Assembly (NCBI GenBank): GCA_005408345.1
Contig: SEMN01000094.1
Span: 823,501 to 887,500, forward strand
Direction: 5' to 3'
Source of the DNA: Macquaria australasica
Lineage: Eukaryota; Chordata; Actinopteri; Centrarchiformes; Percichthyidae
Length of the DNA: 64,000 nt
Below the pieces are notes generated by a model. The model saw only the letters and a list, made by a program, of their open reading frames with translations, made no database searches and was not told the DNA's origin. Made by a program: the position numbers and the translations under genes. The first letter of the stretch is position 1; each line of letters starts with the position of its first letter. Positions 1 through 9,934 of the stretch are shown here, one piece after another.

Positions 1-240
1 CTGGAGAGCTGGAGGTGTCAGAGAGGATCTGCGATTCCCACAAAAACGCTGGAAGGTGATGAAAGCTTCAACTCCTCCAGAGGGTTTGTTGTCTGGCACC
101 CCGGTGTGTATTATCGCCTGTTTTGGGAACTCGGTGGTTCTTCGCCGCTTCTTCAAAACAGATTTGAACTCTCCAGTGTTCCCCTTCCTGGAAACTTCCC
201 TCTGCAGTTCATGATTCTTTGCTTCAGTCCACAATCCTTT
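1..240 (-). other. Open stretch at the left edge, possible partial exon, unidentified
   Basis: On the minus strand one frame stays open from about 240 to the window edge and reads a basic, hydrophilic peptide with a KKRRR cluster. A possible acceptor AG precedes it near 242, but the pyrimidine tract is poor. Two plus-strand frames are also open over most of this stretch, so strand and coding status are not settled. I do not recognise the product. It could be the end of a neighbouring gene cut by the window, or chance. Confidence 0.2.
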
Positions 241-279
241 CAGATCCTGTCAAATCTTACAGGATCAAAAATTCCCTGA

Positions 280-3225
280 TTTGCTAATAGGCCTTTTTTT
301 TTTTTGCTTATTTCTATATGTTTTGTCATATGCATTGTTAGACTAAAATAACTATTCCTCCTACGAGCAAAGACATGAACACAAACAGTGACACACTTGA
401 AACCTGTCAAACCATGTGCTCCTCATTAAGAAAGGCAAAGCAAGTTATCATAACAACATCTCTGCCAAAATGGCCTGCCGTGCTTTCATGGCTTGTCTGG
501 AAAAATGTCAAAAGAGGAATCAGCAGGAGCTTTGCAGAAGGGTTTTACACTGCAGCTGATTTATCTGAGAGAGACGAAGCAAAAAGTTTCACGCTGCCAG
601 ACGGAGGAGCTGGACAGGGCTACGCTGGCTGGCTTCAATTGTCCACAGGTGCTCAGACACAAACACGCATCGGACTGGGCGAACAGGCACGGCGTGGCTA
701 CTTCTTTATTTTGATAGAGGAAGAAGAGCGTGTTTCTCTAATCTCTCAAAAACAAGAGCAAATCTAGAGAGGACGATAAAATAACACCTCAGATGAGCCT
801 CTGGATGTGCGTCCAACTGCTGCAGAGCAACATCATCCATTAATCTGCGTGCAATAGATTTATAGATTAGATTGTGCTTGCAAAGCACATATGTCCAACA
901 GGAGAGCGAGTAGAAGTTTAACTCTATTGTCACCAAAAAGGATGAGAAACTCAAGAGGAGGCATTAAGAGTGAAAACAGAAAATGTATGCAAATGTGTTG
1001 TCAATGTTAGAATGAGAATATCAGAAACAAGGAGAGAACAGCAGGGCAGAGAGAGAGAGAAAGAGAGGGGCCAGGGGTTCAAAGGTCAGAAGGGTGGGAC
1101 TCCACAAACCCTGTAACATCTCCTCAACCTGACTGGGAACATAAACATGACGAGGCTATGCTCACTGGGGTGCCAGATCAGATTCTTGAAGAAAATAACC
1201 CTTGGAGCCCATGGCATGTCTTAACTGCCAAAAAAGAAAGAGAGGGGAAAAGGAAAAAGATGGAGGAGACCAAGCGAAGGAGCAAGAGAGCCATGTGGAT
1301 AATATAGTGACAAATTTAAACCATATGGACATATAGTATACCTGTAATCATGTTCACGTTAAGCCATCTAAAATTGAAATACATGCACTGAAGTTGTACC
1401 TTTTGTATTAGATCACATGATCTGCTGTTTTTACGTTACGGCCAGATACATTTTTAACTTACATTGGTACTGAAACTGGTCAATAAAGATCCAATGTACT
1501 GTAATACAAACCAAAAACAGCTTTCAGGTCACCATCTGCTATCAAGGTTGTGCTGGAGCAGAACACGCGTCGACACATAACATCGTTTTCAATAATAATT
1601 TAGGAGATACTGTACGATCGAGCACTTTAACAATATAACTTTGACCTTTTCACTCCTAAAAGTCTCAAGTCTCGCTGTGAGGAACCCTGCAGTGACGAGG
1701 AATGAGCAGGATAGCATCTCAGCAAGTAGATAATCTATGTAGCGTGAAGAAGTGAGGAATTTGGGAGGAGGCCGAGTCCACGCTCAGTGAAGAGGCTGCT
1801 AAGCATGCGGTTGAAGACACTGACCGTGACGGATGATAGGAGAGCGAGACGGGCTGAAGAGATCTGGAAGTACTAACGTACTCTGAGCTGTCCACAACTT
1901 TGATATCATAAATGTGTTTTGCCATTTGTTGTTGTTGTCTTTTGAATGTTGCTGGTAATTTTCCAATTTTTTAAGACTTTCTAATGTGAAGGTCGACCTG
2001 ATGGAGGCAGCAGTCATGACTGTGTTAATATGAGAAAGCCATCGTGTTTAGCATTGTGAGTTTGGGGACTAAGGTCTAAAATATGAGCCATTATAAAGAT
2101 CCACAAGAATTTAATACAGGACAAAAAATCATGACATGAAAAGATACTGGGACAGAATAAAAAAAACACAAAAAGTGAATTTCAGAAGAAAACAAAATAC
2201 ATATCATAAAAAAAGTCTAAAAATATTGCTGCTGTCACTCATAATAATGATCATAAAAATGAAGATGGCACACTTCACTGTCTTCATCCCCTTGCCTTTT
2301 TCAGCAATTTCTATAAAGAAAGAAAACAAATCTCTGTAACTCTCTCTTGTACAAACTGGTGGAGAGACATCAAAATGTGTTCAAGAAACAACATAATAAT
2401 TACTACATCAATAACAGTCAACACAAATTATAGAGATCATATAAATACTAGCATTTTAAAAAATGCGTAAATGTTCATGTTTCAGTCCTGTATCGTTTGG
2501 TTAAATTTGATTACATTTAAACAAATGCACTCTAAGTAAAATCATTTTGTTTTGAAATACAAGTAAGAAATGGGTATAGAGAAATGTTTGACTTTTATTT
2601 TAATTAAAAAGACAGAGATCCTGACTTTCTATGTGTTATTAACAGTTTTACAGGCTTACTGAGTTCCCCCTTCTGGTGCACCTGCCTCTCAAAAACATTT
2701 ATTCAGACTTCAATCAGGATCTGAGAGAATTGGAAATTACTGCAGCCTTTAATACAGAGATGAGATTTTGACAGATGGTATCTAAATGTACTAAAGGATA
2801 TTGACAATAAATCATATTTGAGCAGTGGCTTACTTCACACGGCCAACACTCAAAAAAAAAAGTGTCTTTGAGTGAAAAGTGTTTCATAAACCTACAGTAA
2901 GTTAAAAACTCGACATCAATTGTAAAAGAAAAATATGCATTATGCGGGCTACTACTGGTGCCTATTTGTAGTCAAGAGCATTTCCAGGAAAAAACGACAT
3001 TCCTCAGTTGCCTTTAATACAAACTATGCCACGTAAAACAACTGATTCAACACAAAAAACCTGACTTATGAAGCATTCAAACACTAGTTTTGTAAATTAG
3101 TAGATGTCACACCACAATATAGGGCCATCAGAAAATCATCTGGACTGAAACAAAGGCAATAAAACACATTTTCCCAATTTTACATGGACAGAAAACCTTT
3201 GTCTCATGCATCTCAGGGTTAATCA
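280..3225. other. Gene-poor intergenic stretch
   Basis: I see no convincing exon here. The open frames at 375-767 (+), 1719-2017 (-) and 2136-2339 (+) lack recognisable domains, and their composition is that of AT-rich spacer. A purine-rich GA tract lies near 1048-1068. A CENPW terminal exon, if one exists, would be on the minus strand in this interval, but I could not find one. Confidence 0.5.
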
Positions 3226-3440
3226 CAGGTTGAACCAATCAACAGAAAATTAATCGGCAACTATTTTGATAATCGATTATGTAATTTTTCAAGCAAAACG
3301 CCCAAAAGGTCAGCGTTTCTAGCCTCTCAAATATGAACATTTTCTGGTTCTGGGAAATGGAGATAGATTCATTATTTCTGACATTTTATAGACCAAACGG
3401 TTAACCGGGTAAGTAATCGTCACATTAATCGACAACCAGG
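3226..3440 (-). repeat. Interspersed repeat with ATCGATTAAT-type motifs, copy 1
   Basis: The stretch carries degenerate 'taatcg' / 'cgattat' motifs near both ends and a central part resembling a repeat very common in teleosts (family recalled, not checked). A second copy in the opposite orientation lies at 5030-5290 in HDDC2 intron 1. The open frame of CENPW exon 2 runs into this copy. Confidence 0.6.
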
Positions 3441-4015
3441 TGTTATTTAAACGTGTAATCTGCAGCCTGTGCGTTAGTAATTTACAGTTTGTGTTGTGTG
3501 ACGTTAACACAGGTAAGACGCAGAGGGTCGTCCCAGGTGGGGCCTGGACAGTGAAGTCCACGATCCGAGTCCTCTTTGCACTGACCTTGGAGACCGCTTT
3601 GACGTGCTGAGCCCTGATCGTTGCGGACCTTTCTTCAAAAGCTTTGGCCTTCGCCTCCTCGGCCAGGCTGCTCAAGAACAGCAGTGTCAGGAGTTCAATC
3701 TGAGAAAGTGGGAAGAAATGCGCTCGTTTATCAGTCAGTCGCAAACAAAGCGAGCAGCCGGAATCACCGGTAACGTCACCGTGGCAACATCGTGGGCTTA
3801 CCTACCATTGCCTCCGACGCCGGCCTCACGTTCATGTTACTCTTCATTTTCGTTTTAACTGTGTGTTTCAGTTTGGGCGCCTTATTCAGCATTTTGGCCA
3901 AAAGTTCAGCGTTAAGCAAAAGTTTACGTCTTCCAATCTCCCGCTTCTCTTGCTTCCGGTGAAGCGGATTCTTCTTCGTGCCATTTAACATCGTCGCCCG
4001 TTGCATTACTGCCAT
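3319..4015 (-). CDS. cenpw: Centromere protein W-like histone-fold protein, 3' end uncertain
   Basis: CENP-W pairs with CENP-T through a histone fold and joins the inner kinetochore CENP-T-W-S-X complex on centromeric DNA. Two exons are seen on the minus strand. Exon 1 ends at 3806 (ATG|GTAGGT, phase 0). Exon 2 starts at 3699 after a good pyrimidine tract and encodes LLTLLFLSSLAEEAKAKA, then a second helix with QHVKAVSK. These align with human CENPW (LLFVHRLAEEA and EHVLAAAK, from memory). The frame is open to an ATG at 4015, but an ATG at 3892 gives a length nearer the 88-aa human protein. The 3' end is unclear. A possible donor, GTCAGT, follows SK at 3585. Without splicing, the frame reads VSAKRTR, similar to human VILKKSR, and then runs on to a stop at 3319 inside a repeat. 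The identity is fairly sure; both termini are not. Confidence 0.68.
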
Positions 4016-4267
4016 CTACAGTTTTGTTTTAAATTTATTTCCACACTTTTAGTAAATCATTTAAAATACCAGTGTCCAGTGAAAGGACAGAACCATTTCA
4101 AGTGAAATACTTTGTCGATGAGTAAAAAATAATCCACTAACCGGGGAGTGTATTTAAGTGTTAAGCTCTTTTCACTTGGGCTCATTGTGTTGTTTCTGCT
4201 GCCACCCAGCGGCTGCTGTGTGATACTACACCACACCAACTTTGTGTATCCGGGTCGGCGGACAGCA
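3893..4267. promoter_or_regulatory. Shared head-to-head promoter region of CENPW and HDDC2
   Basis: The two genes start on opposite strands, 252 bp apart if CENPW uses the ATG at 4015 and about 375 bp apart if it uses 3892. The interval is richer in CpG than the flanking DNA, and no other promoter-like stretch lies nearby. I see no clear TATA box. A bidirectional CpG-type promoter is inferred from spacing and composition only. Confidence 0.45.
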
Positions 4268-4527
4268 ATGGAGACAACAGCCGGCATGAGCAATATGCTG
4301 CAATTTATGAAACTTATCGGACAACTCAAAGTAAGACTTCTCCCCAAACTCCAGTTACTTTGTGGTGATTTGGTCAAAAATGAACAACAAATTATCTTAA
4401 AATGGATTATCTGGATCTGGGACTGGGTGGATTGAGGAATAATCTGTAGCTTGTCCTCTCAAACTGTTTGGCTGGTGTTAATAAATGGATTAATTCAGCA
4501 ATAGTAAGGCAGCTCATGATTCTCTTC

Positions 4528-4563
<36 letters not shown>

Positions 4564-6994
4564 TACAACTTGAGAGCAGGAACAGAGAAACCAGCACCTT
4601 GTCACTGCAGTGTCAACACAGGTGGAAACCTCGAGGAGTAACCTTAGGAATGACCTATTCCATTAAACATTATGACTGTCTGAGGTCCTTGTAGGGTAAA
4701 AGAAATGCTCCCTGGACAGAATAATTGATCATTATCATTGGTTTCTTGAAATATTGGCCATTTATTAATTAATTCAGCAGTTGCACTCACTGTTTATATG
4801 AGCTGAAATGCTTTAGTATTTATTTGTGTGCTTTATACATACATACAGGCTATATATGTAATGTATATTTATACATTTGACATTACCCCGCGGCTCTTTG
4901 TAGTGATGCTAAATAGTACGTTATAAGTCATTTACATTACAAATAATTTAATTAAATTGGGAATAACATTAAATGACAATGTTGATTTTAATTTTCACTT
5001 TTTTTTCTAGCAGTGGCAGTGTTTTCCCTCTAGGGCTCCTACCAACAAATATTTTCATTATTGATTATTGATCTAGAGCAATAGATGAATCTATCGATTA
5101 AGGGATTAACTGATTTAATGGTTTGGTCTACAAAATGTTGTCCATCCCTAGTTCCCAGAGCCCATGGTGACGTTTTCAAATGTCTTGTTTTGTCTGTTTA
5201 CTATCATAAAAGACTAAGAAACCCAGAAAATATTCACCTTCCAGGAGCTGGAGCATGTGAATTTGTGATTAAAAATGTCTTATAAGATGAATTTATAATC
5301 AGATTTAACCCTAGTTATGACGGCATTTAAGACTAAAGGGGAAATGTACAGTCAAACAACATTTTGTTCAGTGATTTAGGGCAGTGAAGTCAGTATCTAC
5401 AAACACAGATGAGCTGTCTCACTAAGCTGGTGAAATAAGCCATGAGACGTATATATTTTGGGATAGGGTTTTCCTGTCCCTCTCCTGTGCCAATGATGAG
5501 TTGTGTGTTGTGGTTGACGTTTCCTGCAGAGGGTCCCGCGGACCGGCTGGGTGTACAGGGACGTGAAGAAACCGGAGAGTGTATCAGACCACATGTACCG
5601 CATGGCCATGATGTCTCTGACCATCACTGACCCCACAGTGGACAAGGACAGGTAAGAAGCAGTTCACCCCAAAATGAAAATTCAGTTATTATCTAGTATC
5701 TACACCAACAGCAACTCATCCCGTTGTTTCATATCAGCCTCCCAGACTATTGAAGTGAATGGAGCTATTTAATAACAAAAAGCATAAATATTCATCAGAT
5801 TACTTATGCTAGCATAGTCCAAATATTTTGTCACAAAATAATTCAGTACTAACTTTTTCATGCTCATACATTTTGTTCCTCACTGTCTTTAGATGTATGA
5901 AGCTGGCTGTGGTTCACGACATGGCAGAGTGCATTGTGGGAGATATCGCTCCATCAGACAACATCAGTAAAGCAGAGAAACACAGGCGAGAAGAGGCAAG
6001 TGACGAGTAGCTCACATCGCATCTAAACAGTCTGTTAAGGCTTCCTGAGACGTGTCTGTTTTACTGTTTGTGTTATTCTAGATTGTATTTCTGTTTCTCT
6101 TCTTAAAACCAAACCTCCTCAGGTAGAACCACGTGGCATAATGATGGTTTATACTTTTGTAATTTGTCCTCCTCACCTCTCTCTCAGGAAGCGATGAGAC
6201 ATCTGACAGGTCTTCTGCCAGAGGGACTCAAACAGGAGGTTTATGGACTGTGGGAGGTACTCCATTTTGGTTTGTAGCTTATGAATGAAAATTGAACTTG
6301 TGCTTCATGGTCATGTCCCTTTATAATCATATGTATACCAGAATGTTTTTGTGGAAGACACTTTTGCCTCATCTGCAGGAGTACGAGACCCAGAGCAGTC
6401 CAGAGGCCAGGCTGGTGAAAGAGTTTGACCTCCTGGAGATGATCCTGCAGGCTCATGAGTACGAGGAGCTGGAGGGAACGCCGGGAAGACTGCAGGAGTT
6501 CTTCGACTCCACCAACGGCAAGTCTCCAATCCGTCTCTCTCTCTCTCCTGCTTTCTTAATCAGTCACTATCTTCTTCTCCATTTCATGTCTGTTTCTCTC
6601 TTCTTCACTGGATCTCATCACTTACATTTGAAACAGTCAAGAATCCATATTTGTGGCTCTAATTCAGTTGACCATACAGTACTGTTTCCAGACAGTATAG
6701 TTTGATTTAATGGGTTGTCATTTTACTTCAAAAACTCATTTTGACATATTGTGCAGACTTTTTATAAGTTGTGTTTGTCAACAGACTAAACAGGCAAATG
6801 AAAATTTACATTTCTTCATTACTTTCTCAGGTCGTTTCCACCACCCAGACGTGCTCCAGCTCGTCAGCTCTTTGAATGAAGAGAGAGGATCTCACATGAC
6901 TGAAGCGGATGAAACAAAGAATTCTGGGAACTCGCAGACGGCTGGTGCAGCATCCTCGCAGCAGCCACGTACGACTTCACACACCTCCACCTGA
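4268..6994 (+). CDS. hddc2: HD domain-containing protein 2 (5'-deoxynucleotidase family), complete
   Basis: HDDC2 belongs to the YfbR-like HD phosphohydrolases, metal-dependent enzymes that dephosphorylate deoxynucleoside 5'-monophosphates. Six coding exons: 4268-4330, 5530-5651, 5893-5995, 6188-6256, 6379-6517 and 6831-6994. They join in consistent phases to give 219 aa (human about 204 aa). The HD metal ligands are visible: H42 in SDHMYR, H70-D71 in VVHDMAE and D136 in KEFDLLEM. The protein is collinear with human HDDC2 throughout (GQLK-RVPRTGW, ECIVGDIAP, EEYETQSS, PGRLQEF). The C-terminal ~30 residues are low-complexity and variable. The start fits the human N-terminus; an in-frame upstream ATG at 4148 would add an unrelated leader and is probably 5'UTR. 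Introns 3 and 5 need GC donors (GCAAGT) to keep the frame. Nucleotidase activity is inferred from the family. Confidence 0.95.
4531..4562 (+). repeat. (CA)n microsatellite in HDDC2 intron 1
   Basis: About 16 uninterrupted CA units lie 200 bp downstream of the first HDDC2 donor. Confidence 0.95.
5030..5290 (+). repeat. Interspersed repeat with ATCGATTAAT-type motifs, copy 2
   Basis: It starts with 'tgattattgatc' / 'atcgattaag' and continues with a body typical of a common teleost repeat, including 'cccagagcccatggtgac' and 'aaatgtcttgttttgtc'. It is inverted relative to the copy at 3226-3440 and sits wholly within HDDC2 intron 1. Confidence 0.65.
5660..5850 (+). repeat. Common teleost repeat within HDDC2 intron 2
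   Basis: The stretch opens with 'gttcaccccaaaatgaaaat' and fills most of this 241-bp intron. The opening matches a repeat that I recall as very frequent in fish genomes. The family was not checked. Confidence 0.5.
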
Positions 6995-7239
6995 CTGTAA
7001 CACAAATTGGGTGTGTGCAAGGATGAACAAACATGTCACATGATCAGGCATGTGAGCGAGTGGAAAACTGTATTTTCGTTTTCTACGTCTCATTTTTGAG
7101 GCATTTGCTACAGTAGAACCGGGGACAATGCACGTGGATATCTTCTATGTGCATGCAGTTATTTTGGCCCATTATCTTGTCTGTGTTACCTCAATGTATC
7201 CATCCATACTGTCCTGGAAAGGACAGTATCACCATCTAT

Positions 7240-7245
7240 AATAAA
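7240..7245 (+). terminator. Candidate HDDC2 poly(A) signal, proximal
   Basis: AATAAA lies 246 bp after the HDDC2 stop codon. A second plus-strand AATAAA is at 8083-8088, so two 3'UTR lengths are possible. Confidence 0.45.
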
Positions 7246-7266
7246 TACATTCTGATAATGCAAAAA

Positions 7267-7531
7267 CTGCCAGATAATATACAAATGCAATAACCTGTCA
7301 ACATATAATTAAATGTCCTTATAAATGGGTTGGAAATGTAATTAAAACCTGTATAAATTCTTAGATAATGTTCTTACATTATCACATACAGTTACTGTTT
7401 ATTGAACTGTTAATGCAGAGAAACTCTTAAGCTATGCCGACATGGTCTTTACATCAAATTGTATGTTTCCAATCCACTGACAAATACATTTTATTACATT
7501 TTGACATGTTATTATATATATTATCTGGCAG
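7267..7531. mobile_element. Small MITE-like element with 15-bp perfect terminal inverted repeats
   Basis: CTGCCAGATAATATA at 7267-7281 is matched exactly by its reverse complement at 7517-7531. Similarity between the arms continues inward ('ataacctgtcaacata' against the complement of 'ttttgacatgttat'). At 265 bp with no open frame it fits a non-autonomous DNA transposon. It lies just downstream of the proximal HDDC2 poly(A) signal. Confidence 0.7.
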
Positions 7532-9934
7532 GTATTACATTCTAGGGTTATGCATTACAAAATTTAACAATGGTGCTACACCATCAGAAAATAAGTGCTA
7601 ATGCATTTTCTGATGCAGTTTTACTGTACAATATACAGAATGTGTTCTCAGGTGTGGATGCTATTTTCAATATGTTGCATTCAGTTGCACATTATTACAT
7701 TTACTACTGTTTGTTTGGTTGTTTCCACAGGTTCAGTCACAGAATACAGTGTTTATTGTAAAATCAGACATCTGTGATATTTGGTTTGGTTTAAACAATC
7801 TTTAATATCGATACATCAGCCATAAAAACAGATTTTTAATGGTGTGTAATTAGTTGTATGAATACAGATGAATGTTATTTTATTTAAATGTGTTTTTATG
7901 TCTTTGGGTGTAATGTTATAGAGTTTTGTTAAAAAAAAAGAAAAAGGTCTTAACTGGTGCTGAGTTCAATTTGATTTCAACCCAACACAATATACAAATG
8001 TAAAATATATACGGTAATTGATTTTCCAATGACAGAACATGCATTACCTCAGTTATTCTGTAACAGATCAGACCTGAATTTTAATAAATACATTTCATGG
8101 ACAGACATGAAATGATCCAGAGGCATCTTCTCAAACCACAGCAAAGAAAATTAAATCACATGAAAGACTATATGAGAAAAAAATGAAACACAAAACAGAT
8201 TATATACTAAAAGCAGATACAAGTTTGATGGCAAAGTTATGCAGCGGCCACAGAGGCCATACTTGAAAAGTTAAAAAGCAAACATATAATCAGATTTTTC
8301 CTCTTTTGTAGAATGTGTGTGTAACTTCACACTTTCTTTCAGCAGTAAACAGGTTAGTTCTGCAAAAGGAAGTTAAAAATTAGATCGTGCTTGTGTGGCC
8401 ACAGCAGAGTAAGTAATGGCGTGTCTTGGATTTCAGGGTCACATTACAGTCAAGGATTGTATTACAGCTACAGTGTGATGTTGTTATGTTAATGTTATAT
8501 ATCTTGGATCAGTTACAATGGTGCATTACAATGGAGCAATAGGCATCAGACTTTCTATCCTAAATGACTCAGACATGAAAGTTTTTAGGGCAGGTGACGT
8601 AAAAAAAAAACTCAACTTTTTTTACATTATCCAGATCTGTCCAGGTAAAAAGCTTTTTACCTTCAGCACTAATCTGAGGTGAAACAGTTCGCAAACGTCT
8701 CCGGTTAAATACCCGCCGTCTAAAATGTGTTGGAGTGAAGATTTGTTGCAGAGAACAGTGTGTGCAGCTGAGGGTTTTTTTTATCTCCAGCATCAGACTT
8801 AATTGTCCCAAGTGATTAATCAGATTCTTCCTATTTCTAGGCAGTCGTGAGAAAAAACAAAATATACTCCGTTATATTTACACGTGCCCATATTTCACTG
8901 CACATGGCAAACATAAAGCCTTTCATTTCTTCCTATAGACTAGTTTGTCCTATAGTGTGAAGGCACAGACTAAATATACGTACTAGTATGAGTATGATCC
9001 AGCATTCAAATAGGCCCCAGCCCAAACTGTCAGCAGCAGAAAATGTGTATAACAGTCAGCTGGGATTTTACAAAAAGTAGTAGTTGCAAAGTTAGGCCAC
9101 AAAAGATCTCTTTTAGGTGCCATAACAAAATCGTAACAGCGAGATCTTCTGTCTTAGTGTAAAATAATTTCTACATCTTGGGTTATAGACACATTTATAA
9201 GTGTTTTAGTAAAAAGTACTAGGTAGTAAAATGAAACAATACTTTTTTTTGTCTTAACACATATTTCTAATAACCTACATTTTAGGTTATTATTGTTTTG
9301 AGTTTTGGTGTGAAAGTAGTGGTGATGTAGAGTTTTGGTACCAACATGGCTGTTTCCACTTATGTCGAATTTACATAAGCAAAAGAAGGAATTCGTAACT
9401 TCTTATTTTGTGTGTGAGGAATTCCAGCTGTGATTTGACAGCTGAGTTGTTCCACTCGTGATGACAGGGACATTGCACGAGCCAAACCACGAGACGCTCA
9501 ACTTGAGCGACAGAAGAAATTCAGGCCAGAAACACAGGGTTTTGGTTCTTGGATCTGCCTCCTGGAGCTGACTGGGAATCTGCTCATCCTCCTCTCATTT
9601 CATTATTTGTTAACTAAAGGCCTGGCTGTTTCTCCCCTTCAACCCCGCCTGATCAACATCTGTGGTTTGACATGGTTTGGAGGCCACTGGAGGGCAGGTA
9701 ACATTTGTTTTCTTCTATCAAGTCTTAAGCATGTAGGGTTGCAGGAAATTCCAACTAAGTTTTTGGAGACTTAATCACAAACATGGGGCTGTGTGCAAAA
9801 GCATCTTAACACACGTGTGATCACATAAAAGTATTCTGTAACATTTCAGTCAGAGCGTGGAGTAGATACGAGCTGCGATACAGCAGTGATAAGAGTTACT
9901 GGTTTAAGTCCTCCCTCGTGGTGTGGCTGCAGCT
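7532..9934. other. Tail-to-tail spacer, probably UTR sequence of HDDC2 and TPD52L1
   Basis: No coding exon is visible. The interval lies between two convergent genes and probably holds the distal HDDC2 3'UTR and the TPD52L1 3'UTR. At 8080-8088 a plus-strand AATAAA overlaps a minus-strand ATTAAA. Another minus-strand AATAAA is at 7879-7884. Confidence 0.45.

Noticed and set aside
135..180. Minus-strand VLKKRRR as the missing last CENPW exon
   Set aside because: It resembles human VILKKSR, but there is no acceptor directly before it, the frame does not stop soon after, and it is 3.4 kb away.
375..767. Plus-strand open frame of 130 codons
   Set aside because: No domain, no splice context, and overlapping frames are also open; no basis for a gene call.
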